In this document: positions 32,501 to 42,480 of the stretch, piece after piece | How positions within the stretch are numbered: position 1 is the first letter of the stretch | How the letters are laid out: every line of letters starts with the position of its first letter | Assembly: GCF_029931775.1 (NCBI RefSeq) | Contig: NC_079322.1 | Coordinates: 78,987,326-79,051,325, forward strand | DNA from: Euleptes europaea | Taxonomy: Eukaryota; Chordata; Lepidosauria; Squamata; Sphaerodactylidae | Reading direction: 5' to 3' | Length of the DNA: 64,000 nucleotides | Made by a program: the position numbers and the translations under genes | Notes under the pieces: model-generated | What the model saw: the letters and a program-made list of their open reading frames with translations, nothing else | What the model was told of the DNA's origin: nothing | The model's database searches: none

Positions 32501-35500
32501 TTACAAGGCTGTCAGATTAGTAAGACAGGTGCAGGTTAGATCAGATGGATCTAGTGATGATGCAATCAGCCTGGAAAGTCCCTGGAGAGCTAGAGAAAGC
32601 TGGCCCGATCCAGTTATAGCCAGGTGGCTGATGCAATACAGTAGCCATGTCAGGATGACTAAGCATCTACTGTGATTGGTGGCTGCGTCCACCAGGTGTA
32701 TATAATGGAGTGAAACTAAAGTTCTTTGTGGGATGCTATGAGCGGAGAGTGTGAAAGAAGTATCTGTATTATATCTTTGCACTGTAAAATAAACTACACT
32801 TTTCTAAGAAGCCGGGGACTTTCTGATGGTGTTATCCTGGACAGACTGCCAATCCGCTTGGCTTCCGCGTCAGTGTGAAGTTACAAAACATGACTTTATT
32901 GGACATGACTTTTGGCGGGGGTGTTTACATTTTCTTGGCGCAGAACTGGAGAGCTGATTGCAAAAAAAAGGTCTGTCCTCAGTGTGGTGCAGCCCTTTCT
33001 AATATCCACCTAGTGACGTGGTTTTCAAACAGGATCTATACTTACTGCAGGCTTTCAGGCCCCGTACTTCATGCTGCTTTCTCCCCTCCCAATATAAAAC
33101 ACAGGAAGCTCATATGATCTGATGTAAACAAGTGTATATTTTATTTTTCATGTTTGTATTTATTTATTTAAACATTTCTATCCCACCTTTCCTTGTGGCT
33201 CAAGGTGGGGATGTTGGTTTTTTTGCTGTCAAGTCACACTGGACTTATGGTGACCATCTGGTATTGACCAGAACCGAGGTCTTTTCCAGTGTGGCTCTGG
33301 CTCTGTGGAACGGGCCCCCTGAAGAGGTTAGAAGAGTTGCTTTTTATATGCCGACTTTCTCGACCACTTAAGGAAGAATCAAACTGGCTTACAATCACCT
33401 TCCCTTCTCCTCCCCACAACAGACACCCTGTGAGGTAGATGGGGCTGAGAGAGTTCTATGAGAACTGTGACCAGCCCAAGGTCACCCAGCTGGCTTCATG
33501 TATAGGAGCGGGGAAACAAATCCAGTTCACCAGATTAGCCTCTGCCGCTCATGTGGAGGAGTGGGGAATCAAATCCAGTTCTCCAGATTAGAATCTACTG
33601 CTCTTAACCACTACACCACGCTGGCTCTCCAGAGATTACAGAAGCATGTATCAGTGTGGCGTTCATGAGCACCTAACAGTATTTTATGGTCATTTCACAC
33701 CATCTGCAAAGGCAAACTCACATCTGCGATTGGGTGTCCTCTCCCAGCTCACCGTGTCCCTCTGCCTCCCTCCTCCACGACCCAGCTGCAAAGACTCAGG
33801 GTTCCCTTCTCGGTCCTCATCTCCCAGTTTGAGAATTACTAGGCAAGTGACAAGTAGGATTATCCTGGTTTAGGCAAAGGGGCGGCTCTCGGTCATCTTG
33901 TTGGCCCTTCTAGTCCCATGATGTCATTTTATCCAAGCACGCTTTATGGTACTGGGTAGGGAACAAACTAATCCTAGTGTATCCTTTTCTCCCCGTTTGC
34001 CTTTCAATGCACAGAAATCCCGGCACCCATGAACGACACCGTCTCTTTTGTGCAACGGGACGTGGCTTCTTCGGGGGAGAGTGAGTGGGACAGCAAAGAA
34101 AGGGAAGCGCCCACAGACGACAGCCCTGGTGAGTTAGTGTAAGATAGGGATGGCTTTGATGGGGGGGGGGAGGGAGGGCCCCGCCTGGAACTCTTCACAG
34201 TCATGCTTGGTTTTCACCTTCCTGAATAATTTTGTGTCATCTGAAAACTTGGCCACTATACCACTCACCCCTAATTCCCAACCATTTATGAATTAAATAG
34301 CACTGGCCCCAATATTGATCCTTGTGGGATCCTACTGCTTCCGTTGTGAGAACTGTCCACTTATTCCTACTCGTTGCTTTCTGTCATTTAACCAATTTTT
34401 AATCCATAAGGGGACCTGTCCTCTTATCCAATTTTTAATCAATTTAATCAATTTTTATTCCATAAGAGGATCTGTCCACTTATCCCATGACTGCTAAATT
34501 TACTCCGGAGTCCAAGTATATAGCATCTACTAGGTCACCCTTATCTACATGCTTGTTCACTTTTTCAAAGAACACCAAAAGGTTGGTGAGGCAGGACTTC
34601 CCTTTACAGAAGCCACGCTGATTTTCCCTCAGCAGGTTTTGTTCCTCCATGTGCTTAATAACTGTATCTTTGATTACCGTTTCTACTAATTTGCCTGGGA
34701 CTGCCATTAGGCTGACTGGCCTGTAATTTCCTGGTTCCCCTCTGGACCCCCTTTTTAAAAACTGGTGTAACATTTGCCACTCTGCAGTCTTCTGGTAGAG
34801 CGGCTGAATTTAGTGATCACTAACCCTCTCTCGTTGGCTCTGTGACCAACGGCTCCAGCGCATAGTAATTTATGATGTCTAGAAAGCTTGCTTCTATGCC
34901 ACATCTTGAGCACATGTTTAACCAGTCAATGGGAGGGTCGTTGAAGTCACCCAGTATCACAACATTATTTGCTTTAGTTACTTCCCTTATTTCCTTCTCC
35001 ATGTATCCAGCACCCTCAAAATTTCTGCCTAGCGGGCAGAGAATTGTACATGTGGCACTCCCTGCAAAACATTGGATAGCCCCCACTGTTTTAATAAATA
35101 AAGAACTGGTTTGGTTGATCAAAGGCGTTACACGTTGTTAGTTAATTAATTTGAATTAATCCATATTCAAAACCTCCAAGTAACCTCAGAGGTGAGGACT
35201 TGGAACTCCCAGCATACTCAATGTAGGAGGCCTGGTTCCATTTTCCCTCTGACTGGGTCCTCTTCTTTTCCCCCGACCCAGACGCTGGACTTGTTTCTCA
35301 GGCAGGGCCCAGACGCTTGGCACTGTTGCCAGAGGGATCGGAAGAGGCCGTGTTCCCTTTGCCTGAGCAGGGCCTGGCGTGTGTCGACGGTCAGGCTTTG
35401 GGTGCAGCCAGCGACCTGGAGGAGCCTTGCGAGGGTGAAAGGGACTTTGGGGACTTCACCACAATCATTGTCCAGGAGGGGTCTCTGCCCGGGGAGGCTC

Positions 35501-36174
35501 CTTACGTGTGCCCAGACTGTGGGAAAAGCTTCTTGTACGAGGAGCAGTTTGCCCTCCACCAGAGGACCCACCCCCGGGCCTCTCCTGGCCCCACAGGAAG
35601 CCCCGCCCTGAACTTGCCGCCGGGGGCCGAGCTCTACCCCTGCCCAGAGTGCGGCCGGTGCTTCCCCCACCAGGCCAGCCTGAGCAAGCACCGCCTGTGG
35701 CACTCAGGCGAGCGGCCGCACACGTGCGCCGAATGCCAGAAGAGCTTCCGGCTGAAGATCAACCTGCGTCTCCACCAGCGGTCGCACGCAGCAGGCGGGA
35801 AGGCCGGCTCCTACATCTGTGGGGAGTGCGGGCGGGGCTTCAACCACCACTCCAACTTCCTGCGGCACCAGATGATCCACACGGGGGAGAGGCCCTATGC
35901 CTGCGGCGAGTGCGGGAAGACCTTCATCCGCAAGGAACACCTGGCCACGCACAGCCGGCTGCACACCGGGGAGCGGCCCTACAAGTGCCCCCTCTGCCAG
36001 AAGAGCTTCACCCGCAAGCAGCACCTGGTGGGGCACCAGCGTCTCCACGAGGAAGAGGCCACCTTGTTGGACCACGGCCCGCCCCAGAAGCACCTGCACA
36101 GTCCGCAGGGCCGAGCCAGGCTGCTGACAGAAGCTCTGGGACCCCCCTTCAGGCATGTGACGTTCCCCCCCTAA
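23549..36174 (+). CDS. Gene B: DUF3669-KRAB zinc finger protein, 6 C2H2 fingers (553 aa, 6 exons)
   Basis: Second member of the array, predicted nuclear DNA-binding regulator. Coding exons are 23549-23584, 26151-26540, 30681-30807, 32198-32299, 34015-34128 and 35282-36174; phases 0,0,1,1,1; joined length 1662 nt, open to one final stop. Domains: N-terminus (1-12), DUF3669 (about 40-142), KRAB-A (143-184, close to consensus: [17 protein letters not shown]), acidic linkers, and fingers at about 331-353, 375-397, 403-425, 434-456, 462-484 and 490-512. The last finger ([10 protein letters not shown]) differs from the FRYK-type last finger of genes A and C. The DUF3669 exon lacks four residues seen in paralogs (GGHLEALGT against [13 protein letters not shown]). 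A perfect 102-bp palindrome lies 85 bp before the ATG. Confidence 0.9.
24360..24900 (+). repeat. CR1 LINE 3' end nested in an older repeat end
   Basis: CR1 at about 24430-24872 encodes [20 protein letters not shown] and [20 protein letters not shown] and ends TTCTTATGTTC. It splits a minus-strand repeat end (TTTATACCCTGCCTTTCTCC before it, GTATCCTCACAACCACCC after it). Confidence 0.8.
24905..25028 (-). repeat. Penelope-like fragment (family 2)
   Basis: The minus strand shows CTGAGAAAGGGACC and CTCTCGAAAGCTCACAC, a worn hammerhead-like core, then GGTGCTGCCGGACTGC. Confidence 0.5.
25190..25455 (+). repeat. CR1 LINE 3' end, second subfamily
   Basis: Encodes the degraded motif [20 protein letters not shown], then the 3' UTR with GTTGGACTAGATGACCCTGG and the 3' end TCTATGATTCTATG. 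This end is the CR1 hallmark. Confidence 0.85.
25633..25695 (+). repeat. tRNA-headed SINE, family A (3' end)
   Basis: GATACTGACCTTGATGGACC to AGAAGGCAGCTTCATATG only. Confidence 0.65.
25755..26098 (+). repeat. CR1 LINE 3' end, 50 bp before gene B exon 2
   Basis: Encodes [20 protein letters not shown] and [13 protein letters not shown], then the 3' UTR ending TTCTTATGTTCTTATG at 26097. Confidence 0.85.
26151..26540 (+). CDS. Gene B exon 2 (DUF3669 domain, 4-codon deletion)
   Basis: 130 codons, acceptor TTGCCCCCAG, donor AAG|GTCAGTG, phase 0-0. It has the intact [19 protein letters not shown] motif and ends [20 protein letters not shown]. Four residues (SKWA region) are missing before [13 protein letters not shown]1 3' end lies about 50 bp before the acceptor. 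Confidence 0.92.
26779..26985 (+). mobile_element. GGTTGCCA-ended MITE family, worn
   Basis: CCTAGGTTGCCAACTCCAGG start and body GGGGAACTGATCTGTAGTCTGG; the right end is lost. Confidence 0.65.
27245..27352 (-). repeat. tRNA-headed SINE, family B (fragment)
   Basis: The two repeated middle segments (GTGGGGAAACAAATCCAGTT and GGATCCAACCCGGTTCTCC) without head or tail. Confidence 0.65.
27700..27900 (+). repeat. CR1 LINE ORF2 fragment
   Basis: Encodes [20 protein letters not shown], then [22 protein letters not shown]1 ORF2 near its C-terminus. Confidence 0.85.
27955..28150 (-). repeat. tRNA-headed SINE, family B (5' part)
   Basis: From TGTGAGGTAGGTGGAGCTGA to the head CTTAACCACTACACCAG; the tail is missing. 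Confidence 0.75.
28668..28845 (-). repeat. CR1 LINE 3' UTR
   Basis: AACATAAGAAAAGCCCTGCT at the start through GTTCCACAGCACCTGATATA, the inverse of the CR1 3' end. Confidence 0.8.
28975..29192 (+). repeat. tRNA-headed SINE, family A (full length)
   Basis: GGGGAGGGGCTGTGGCTCAG head through AAGGCAGTTTCATGTGTTC. Confidence 0.85.
29195..29552 (+). repeat. CR1 LINE 3' end
   Basis: AAACAACACATAGTTAAATT, the motif [20 protein letters not shown], then the 3' UTR ending TTATGTTCTTATGTTC. Confidence 0.85.
29553..30660. other. Gene B intron 2, no repeat or exon recognised
   Basis: Mostly unique-looking sequence with only short frames. A short worn repeat end (ACGTACTCTGCCTTTCTCCC) lies near 30220. Confidence 0.4.
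30681..30807 (+). CDS. Gene B exon 3 (KRAB-A box)
   Basis: 127 bp, acceptor CAATCCCAG, donor G|GTAAAG, phase 0 to 1. It encodes [17 protein letters not shown], then [17 protein letters not shown]. The motif is complete, with MKGN in place of the MLEN seen in strong TRIM28 binders. Confidence 0.92.
31002..31222 (+). repeat. tRNA-headed SINE, family A
   Basis: GGGGAGGGGCTGTGGCTCAG head, CAGGTTCAGTCC B-box, and a worn end at 31215. Confidence 0.85.
31223..31603 (+). mobile_element. hAT-like MITE, GGGGACCC-ended family
   Basis: TCCTCAACCTTTTGGAGCC at the left and CACTATGTTGGGGACCC at the right are worn inverted ends. The core is shared with 17100-17465. Confidence 0.6.
31935..32105 (-). repeat. 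CR1 LINE 3' UTR, internally shortened
   Basis: AAGAACATAAGAAAAGCCCT start. ATACGCATGCTCCTCTGATC is present twice near the end, and the middle is shortened. Confidence 0.8.
32198..32299 (+). CDS. Gene B exon 4 (acidic linker, [17 protein letters not shown])
   Basis: 34 codons, phase 1-1, acceptor TCCACAG and donor G|GTAAGC. The family linker motif [12 protein letters not shown] is followed by an acidic run (EGEDDP). Confidence 0.88.
32480..32890 (+). mobile_element. Solo-LTR-like fossil in gene B intron 4
   Basis: A stretch of about 400 bp starting TGTGTGTCAAG and ending near GTTACA, with a CCAAT-type box (TGATTGGTGG), a TATA box (TATATAATGG) and an AATAAA in LTR order. No internal coding part is attached. 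Family unknown (retrovirus or LTR retrotransposon); it is a fossil. Confidence 0.45.
33215..33630 (-). repeat. BovB-type tail piece and tRNA-headed SINE, family B
   Basis: 33215-33275 has CTGTCAAGTCACACTGGACT, a BovB-type tail. 33330-33630 is a full minus-strand family B SINE from TTTTTATATGCCGACTTTCT to CCACTACACCACGCTGGC. Confidence 0.75.
34015..34128 (+). CDS. Gene B exon 5 (acidic linker)
   Basis: 38 codons, phase 1-1, acceptor AATGCACAG and donor G|GTGAGT. It encodes [20 protein letters not shown] and then an acidic stretch. Its length and phases match exon 5 of gene A. Confidence 0.82.
34200..35115 (-). repeat. CR1 LINE ORF2 (endonuclease and RT parts)
   Basis: The minus strand encodes [20 protein letters not shown] (endonuclease) and, further along, [20 protein letters not shown] and [19 protein letters not shown] (RT). 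Frames are broken; a dead copy of the CR1/L3 type. Confidence 0.85.
35282..36174 (+). CDS. Gene B exon 6 (zinc finger exon, stop TAA)
   Basis: Acceptor CCCCGACCCAG, phase 1. About 73 residues of spacer (with [13 protein letters not shown] just before the fingers) precede six C2H2 fingers. Fingers 4 to 6 are joined by canonical TGERP linkers. The stop is at 36172-36174. No canonical AATAAA was seen in the next 600 bases. Confidence 0.93.
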
Positions 36175-36800
36175 ACGGTCTGTTCGGTGCGCTGCAACAC
36201 AAAACAATCACTGTATGTTGTGATGGCAGCCATCTTGGACTGAACCGCTGATGGTGTCTGGGGGCAGAATACGAGGATCTGTGGCTTGGATCCGTGGAAG
36301 AGTTTTACACATTCTCCTGCCACGCTGGAGAGAAAGAGACTAAACACTAGAAGGACTGTTAGAGTTGCTGTTTGTAAAAAAAAACATGGATTACTGCCCA
36401 CTTTCCAGACGAAGGGGGACAATAGGAAGGCAGCAGCCGTGTGTTTCTCTTGCGCACTCTTGGTGGTAAAGTTGTCGTCTTTCCTGTCCTGGTTGTTGTC
36501 CTTGGGTGTTTGCTTTCCTTAGCCCTGCAGGTAACTTGATTCTGCTTCTTATGGGGAGTCGGCTGTCTTGGCCTCCTCCTCCAAGGGTCCCCCAGTGACC
36601 TGGGCTCACACGGGAACTACAGTGCAAGTCTGGCTCGGCAGGGGTGGGCACGTTTTTCAGCCCAAGAGCCACATCTGGGTCACCACCTGCTTGGGAGGAC
36701 TCAGAGTCGGGTACCGGCTCTTTCTGTTTCCAGCACAGCAGGCGCTGAGCAGGGGGCCAGATGGGGAGGGACTGAGTTGAGGCCCCCTCTGCCTCCCTTC
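36175..36800 (+). other. Gene B 3' untranslated region and flank
   Basis: Unique-looking sequence after the gene B stop with no coding exon and no recognised repeat. It ends where a minus-strand CR1 begins. No canonical poly(A) signal was seen. Confidence 0.4.
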
Positions 36801-38070
36801 ATGCTGTCGAGCTGATAACAGTGTCTCAGGAGGGGCAGCTGATGAAGCGCCTGCAAAATGGCCGGGCAGCTCGAGGGTTGGATGAAAAGCTATTTAGCTT
36901 ATGGTCCACCCGTGCCCAAAGATCTTGTTCACACACACTGCTACCCAGAAGTGAATCCCCCATCCGGTATGCGTGCTTCTCATTGTTGTTTCCTAGATGT
37001 AGAACTCTGCACTTGCTGAATTGTATCTTGTTCACATCCACCCCACTTTTCCAGTGTGTTCATATCTCGTTGAATTCTGTCTTTATCTTCTGGGGTGTTT
37101 GCTACTGCTCCCAATTTGGTATCATTTGCATTTATCATTTAATGAGTAGGCCCTCCACACCCTCATCCAGATCATTTATAAAAAATAGTGAAAAGAACCG
37201 GGCCCAGAACCAAACCCTGTGGCACCCCACTGGACACCTCTCTCCATTCAGATGAAATGCCACTGACAGCTACTCTTTGGGTGTGGTTCTCTAACCAGTT
37301 CCCTGTCCACCTTGGTATCCTAGGGTCCAATCCGCAGTCCTCCAGTTTACCCATCAGAACATCATGGGGAACCCTGTCAGAAACTTTACTGAATCATAGA
37401 GTTGGAAGGGACCACCAGGGTCATCTAGTCCAACCCCCTGCACAATGCAAGAAACCCACAACTACCTCCCCCACACACACCCAGTGACCCCTACTCCCTG
37501 CCCAGAAGGTGGCCAAGATGCCCTCCCTCTCATGAACTGCCTGCAAAATGAAATCCAGGTAAACAACACTGATGGTGTTTCCATGATCCGGTAAGCTCGT
37601 CACTCAATCAAAGAAGGAAACGAGGTTGGTTTGGCAGGACCTGTTGGGGACAAATCCATGCTGACTTCCCAGGATCACCATGTTGTCCTTCAGATGCTCA
37701 CAGATTGACCCCTTTAAAATCTGCTGCAGTATCTTCCCTAGGACAGAGGTCAGACTGACACCTGTAGTTTTCTTGGTCATACTTTCTCCCTTTTTTTAAG
37801 ATTGTGATAACATTTGCCCTCCTTCAGTCTTGTGGCACATCTCCTGTCCTCCAAGAGGTCTGGAAGATGATGGACAAAGGCTCTGCAAGCTCTCTAGAAA
37901 GTTCTTTGAGCACTCAGGGGTGCATACCATCTGGCCAGGGGGATCTATACACATCCAATGCAGTCAGGTGCCTCTCAACAACTTCTCTGTCCATGTCCAC
38001 CAGCAGCCCAGACATTGTGGCTGGCCTACTACCATCTCTAGATGGGCCTGTTCTCTTCTTCAGTTATCAA
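36800..38070 (-). repeat. CR1 LINE ORF2 (RT), with a nested CR1 end
   Basis: The minus strand encodes [40 protein letters not shown] and VNKIQFSKCRVLHLGNNN in order: RT fingers, palm and the following domain. The 3' end of another CR1 is inserted at about 37388-37545. Confidence 0.85.
37388..37545 (-). repeat. CR1 3' end nested in CR1 ORF2
   Basis: TGAATCATAGAGTTGGAAGG to CTCTCATGAACTGCC, the inverse of the tail seen at 25190-25455. Confidence 0.8.
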
Positions 38071-38444
38071 ATTGAGGTACAGCACATTTTATTCCCCTCC
38101 CCAATTTCTACCAAGCAGATCACATGGTTCTTCTCCCTTTTAGCCTCACCCACAACCCTGCCAGGTAGGTTAGCCTGAGAGAGAAAGCGTGGCCCAAAGC
38201 CACCGAGTGAGTTGCAAGGATCTCCCCAGACCTCGTCCCACATGCTGAGCTGTCTGCCGTACCGGCTCACGTGGAATCGGATCACCTGACAACAGGCGAA
38301 GGTGGATTTCTACATCTGAAGAGTGTGTGCTTGTTTTGGAAGCGATGCTGGCTTTTGGGCGTGGAAATCTCAGTGGGGGGCAGGTGTGTGGGACATCCAG
38401 CAGCCAAGGGTGGGGGCTTCAGGACCCCTCCCTCTGCCCAACAA

Positions 38445-38697
38445 AGAAGAAGAAGAAGAGTTGGTTTTTATATGCCGACTTTCTGTACCACTTAAGGGAG
38501 ACTCAAACCAGCTTACAATCACCTTCCCACAACACATACCCTGGGAGGTAGGTGAGGCTGAGAGAGTTCAGAGAGAGCTGTGACTAGCCCAAGGTCACCC
38601 AGCTGGCTTCATGTGGAGGAGCGGGGAATCAAACCCAGTTCTTCAGAGTCCACCACTCCAAACCACTGCTCTTAACCACTACACCATGCTGAATGGG
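38445..38697 (-). repeat. tRNA-headed SINE, family B
   Basis: From AAGAAGAAGAAGAGTTGGTT to CTACACCATGCTG; one middle segment is missing. Confidence 0.85.
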
Positions 38698-39124
38698 TTT
38701 TGCAGAATATACAAACATATGTCTATCAGGAAGATTTACATTGGTACTCCGGCTGCAGTTGGCACCTGCTGGTACAGGCCTTGGCACAGGCCCTCGCTGC
38801 AGTTTTCAATGCATCCGCTTGTGTGTGTGTGGGGGGGATGTGCTCTAGGCTGGGCCCCCAAAGAAGGCTGAGCTCATTCTGGAATAAACAGCTCCTTTGT
38901 GTGAGCCCTTGAGCAAGGATGGAGCTGAAGTCCCTTGAGTGCGTCTCCCAGTGACAGAACTGCCAGATGTCTTCCCCCTGCTCTGGGGTCTGTAGGAGCT
39001 AAGCAGTGCCCCAAAACCCAATTTGAAAAGGGGGGTTACTGGGCCCCTGCAGTCAGGCCGGCTTAGCGTCGCATGGGATCTCGGGGGGAGCAGGAGCCCC
39101 AAACCCCAACCTTGGACTTCCTTG

Positions 39125-39183
39125 GCAGGGCCAACCCTGGTTAGCTTCCACGATCTGACAGGATCAGGTTAGCCTGGGCCCAT
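39125..39183 (-). repeat. 5S-rRNA-headed SINE (5' fragment)
   Basis: The minus strand shows CAGGCTAACCTGATCCTGTC and GGAAGCTAACCAGGG, the start of the 5S head. Confidence 0.65.
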
Positions 39184-39483
39184 CTTAGGTGGCTGTTCTT
39201 GACCTCTTAGTAACAACTGCAATACCAGCATGTGACAGATACACACACCCTCTGAAACCTTTTTGTTTTTCAAATGAAAGGATTTGTTCCTTTGGCACCC
39301 ACCCCAGACCTGGATCCCCTTTGAAATGGCTCAAGGTAGAGTTGGTCCATAGAACCAGTCTGCTGGCAAGAAGTGGGGCAGGAGGAAGGCAGGTCCCCTT
39401 GAGCAATGGGTGTCTGACAACTGTCAGCTGTAGGTGGACAGCTTTCAGGTGGTCCTTTAGAACAATAAGAAGCTGGGAGTCTG

Positions 39484-39705
39484 TGAGGGGGAGGGGCTGT
39501 GGCTCAGTGGTAGAGCCTCGGCATGCAGAAGGTCCCAGGTTCAATCCCTGGCATCTCCACTTAAACGGACCAGGCAAGGAGGTGATGGGAAAGTCCCTGC
39601 CTGAGACCCTGGAGAGCCGCTGCCGGACTGAGTAGACAAGACTGACTTTGATGGACCCGGGGTGGGTGGGGGGTCCTGCTTCAGTATGAGGCAGCTTCAT
39701 GTGTT
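39484..39705 (+). repeat. tRNA-headed SINE, family A
   Basis: GGGGAGGGGCTGTGGCTCAG to GAGGCAGCTTCATGTGTTC, with a short head deletion and a G-rich insertion near 39660. Confidence 0.85.
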
Positions 39706-40285
39706 CAATGATCTTTTAGCTGAGCCACTGCCAGTCAGTGGACGTAAGGCTAAGCTAGATGGGCCCTGTGTTCTGCCTTGGCCAAAGGCAGCTTCATATA
39801 CTCCTTCTGTATATGCTCAGGGGCGCTTTCTGCATGATTTCATCATGCAGTCGTGCTGTCCTTACACAATGGTGCAGGGCCTGAGCCGTGGGCTCAAACC
39901 CAGCCCTGCTCCAAGGGTTAGCGATGCCCCTTATTTTCCAGGCCGTCTGTCCTGCCTTTCCCACCTCCGCCCTGCAGAGGGCGCTGCGGGAAGGGGTCCC
40001 CGGCCTTCCCAGGCGCGACCCTCTCTCATGCTGCCCCTCTCGTGGGGCTACAGGAGGGCCAAAGAGATAGGGGAGTAGGGACTTAAAGCAAAAGGGGGCG
40101 ACACTTCCGGTTCCCCGAGGGTCGCACGCTACTCCCGAGGCGGAGCCGCCACTGCTCGGTGCAGGGAAAGGGAGGAGGAGCCTTGAGGCTCTTTGGAGAG
40201 CAACGGGGAGTGGGTTCTGCAACAAGAGTCCGGGAGCGGCTCCGTCCAGCTGCGGCAAGAAGACCCCGCTTTATTATTTCCAGCC

Positions 40286-40452
40286 CAGTGTTGCCAACCT
40301 CCAGGTGGAGCCTGGGGGTCCCCCAGAATTACTACTGGTCTTCCCTGGAGAAACAGCGCTTTCAGAGGGCAAACTCTATGGAATACCATCGATTCTGGGC
40401 GGAATCCCCCCCCCGCTCCAGAAATTTGTCAAGCAGACGTTGGCAACCTTTA
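40286..40452 (-). mobile_element. GGTTGCCA-ended MITE family, short copy
   Basis: AGTGTTGCCAACCTCCAGGT at the left and CAGACGTTGGCAACC at the right, with a shortened body. Confidence 0.65.
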
Positions 40453-40479
40453 ACTGCAGCCTTAGTCCTCCTTCCAAAC

Positions 40480-41205
40480 AGAGAAAAGGAAGGATTTCTT
40501 TACACAACGCCTAGATGAATTGTGGAGCTTCCTGCCCCAGGATGTAGTGATGGCTGCCAGCTTGGAAGGCTTTAAGAGGGGAGGGGTATCCATGGCTACT
40601 AGTCAAAATGGATAGTAGTCATGGTGCATACCTATTCTCTCCAGGATCAGAGGAGCAGGCCTGTCATATGAGGTGCTTTGGACCACAAGACAGGATAAAT
40701 GCTGCTGCAGCCGTCTTGTCTGTGGGCTTCCTAGAGGCACCTGCTTGGCCCCTGTGTGAACAGACTGCTGGACTTGATGGGCCTGGGTCTGATCCAGCAG
40801 GGTTTTTCTTGTGTTCTCTCCAGGATCAGAGGAGCATGCCTATTATATTAGGAGTTGTGGTGCTGTTGCACTCTTGCTTGTGGGCTTCCTAGAGGCACAT
40901 GGTTGGCCCCTGTGTGAACAGACTGCTGGACTGGATGGGCCTTGCGTGGATCCAGCAGGGCCTTTCCTTATGTTCTTATGAATACTAGTCCTGATGCATC
41001 CCTATTCTCTCCAGGATCAGAGGAGCAGGCCTGTCATATGAGGTGCTTTGGACCACAAGACAGGATAGATGCTGCTGCGGCCGCCTTGTTTGGGGGCTTC
41101 CTGGAGGCCCCTGGGTGGCCACCGCGTGACCAGACTGCTGGCCCCGATGGGCCTCCTGGGTCCGGCCCAGCAGGGCCTTCCTTGTGTCCCTAGGCGAGGG
41201 GTCAG
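40480..41205 (+). repeat. CR1 3' ends with a local 370-bp duplication
   Basis: Three CR1 3' UTR copies in a row. Copies starting at 40631 and 41001 share an unusual variant (TCATATGAGGTGCTTTGGAC) over about 80 nearly identical bases, which implies local duplication. The last copy is GC-shifted and merges into the gene C CpG island. Confidence 0.8.
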
Positions 41206-42480
41206 GGTCTCCCTCCGCTGCCCCTCGCCCCGCGCCCGCCGCACGGGAACCGGAAGTGGGGCCCTGGGCGCGCGGCCCTGTGCGGCCGGCCGGCCGGCGG
41301 CGAGCGAGTGCTGCGGCCTGCCGGGGGCCGGAGCGGCGGCAGGCGGCGTGCGCATGCGCCCCCTAGCGCAGAGCGGCGCTGGCTCGCTCGCCCCGCCGCC
41401 GCCGCCGCCTGTCGTGTGTCGTGTGTCGCTGGGCGGCCGGGCGGGCTGGCGGGCGGGCGGGCGGGCGGACCCAGCAGCCGCCGCCGCCGCCGCCGCCTCC
41501 CCCCCCCCCCACCGCCGCCGCCGCCGCCGCCTCCCCGCCCGGCTGGAGCCTCGCTGTGGCGCCGCGCCCCGTCCGAGGGGAGGGGGCAACAAAGGGCCAT
41601 GGCGGGGGAGGCGCCCCCACAGGTGAGCCCGGCGCGCCGGGGTGGGGGAGGGGGGCCTGTCAGCATGGCCCCGGGGGGGGGGGCTGGCAGCCCCTTGCCT
41701 TTCTCGGGGGGGGGGGCTGCAGGGTCATCCTGGGGGCTGTCAGCGGAGGGGGCTCTGGCGGCGGGGGGGGGGCGTCTGGCTGCTGCAGCGGGGCTGTCGG
41801 GGGGGGCGTTCTGGTCCCAGCCCCCCCGGGGGGGGTCTACGGGGCCCCTGCGTGGGTGGGAGGGAGGGGCGCTTGGGGGTCCCGGGGGGGGGATCTGCTC
41901 CTGGCCCCCTCCCCGGCCTGGCACGGCCTGCCTGTCAAAGCGGATCTGGGCAGCCCGGCGGCGGCCTGTGGGGCAGAGGCGCTCCGGGGTGGGGTGGGGT
42001 GGGGGGAGGGGGAGGCTGCTTGCCCCCCACCCCCGGGCGGAGCTGTCAAGGCGGAGGGGGGGGGGTCTCCCTCCTCCCGCACCTCCCCAATGAAACCGAA
42101 GGGGGGGGCTTTGTTGACATCTGGCTTTGTGGCCGCAGCCCCCCCCCCCGGCGCCTGGCCCGGCCTCCCCCTCCCCCCTCCGGCTCTGCCCCTCTCCAGC
42201 CAGGGGGTGCTGATCCGGACCCCCCCCCCCAAGCCGGCAAGGGGGGGCCTGCAGAAGCCCTCTGGGCCGGCCCTACACGTGTGCGTGTGCACGGGGGGTG
42301 CGTGGGGGGGGGCTGTCGCAGGCTCCCTCCCCAGGCCGGCTTGGGCCGCGGCAGCCTCCGGGCGGCCTGTGTTGTCTGCTCCAGCGGAGGCCTGACCTGC
42401 AGGCCCACCCAGCCCAGGGGGACGGGGCCAGGCCCCTCCGGCACAGGCCGGCCGGAGGGCGCCTACCCCCCCCCCCATGA
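41170..42480 (+). promoter_or_regulatory. CpG island, promoter and first intron start of gene C
   Basis: The longest CpG island in the window, with GCC and CGG repeats upstream of exon 1 and strong G-runs on the + strand just after the donor. A CR1 copy forms its left margin. Confidence 0.75.
41599..41622 (+). CDS. Gene C exon 1 (start codon, MAGEAPPQ)
   Basis: The ATG in GGGCCATGG lies in a long CpG island. Eight codons end CAG followed by donor GTGAGCCC, phase 0. Same length and shape as exon 1 of gene A. Confidence 0.8.
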
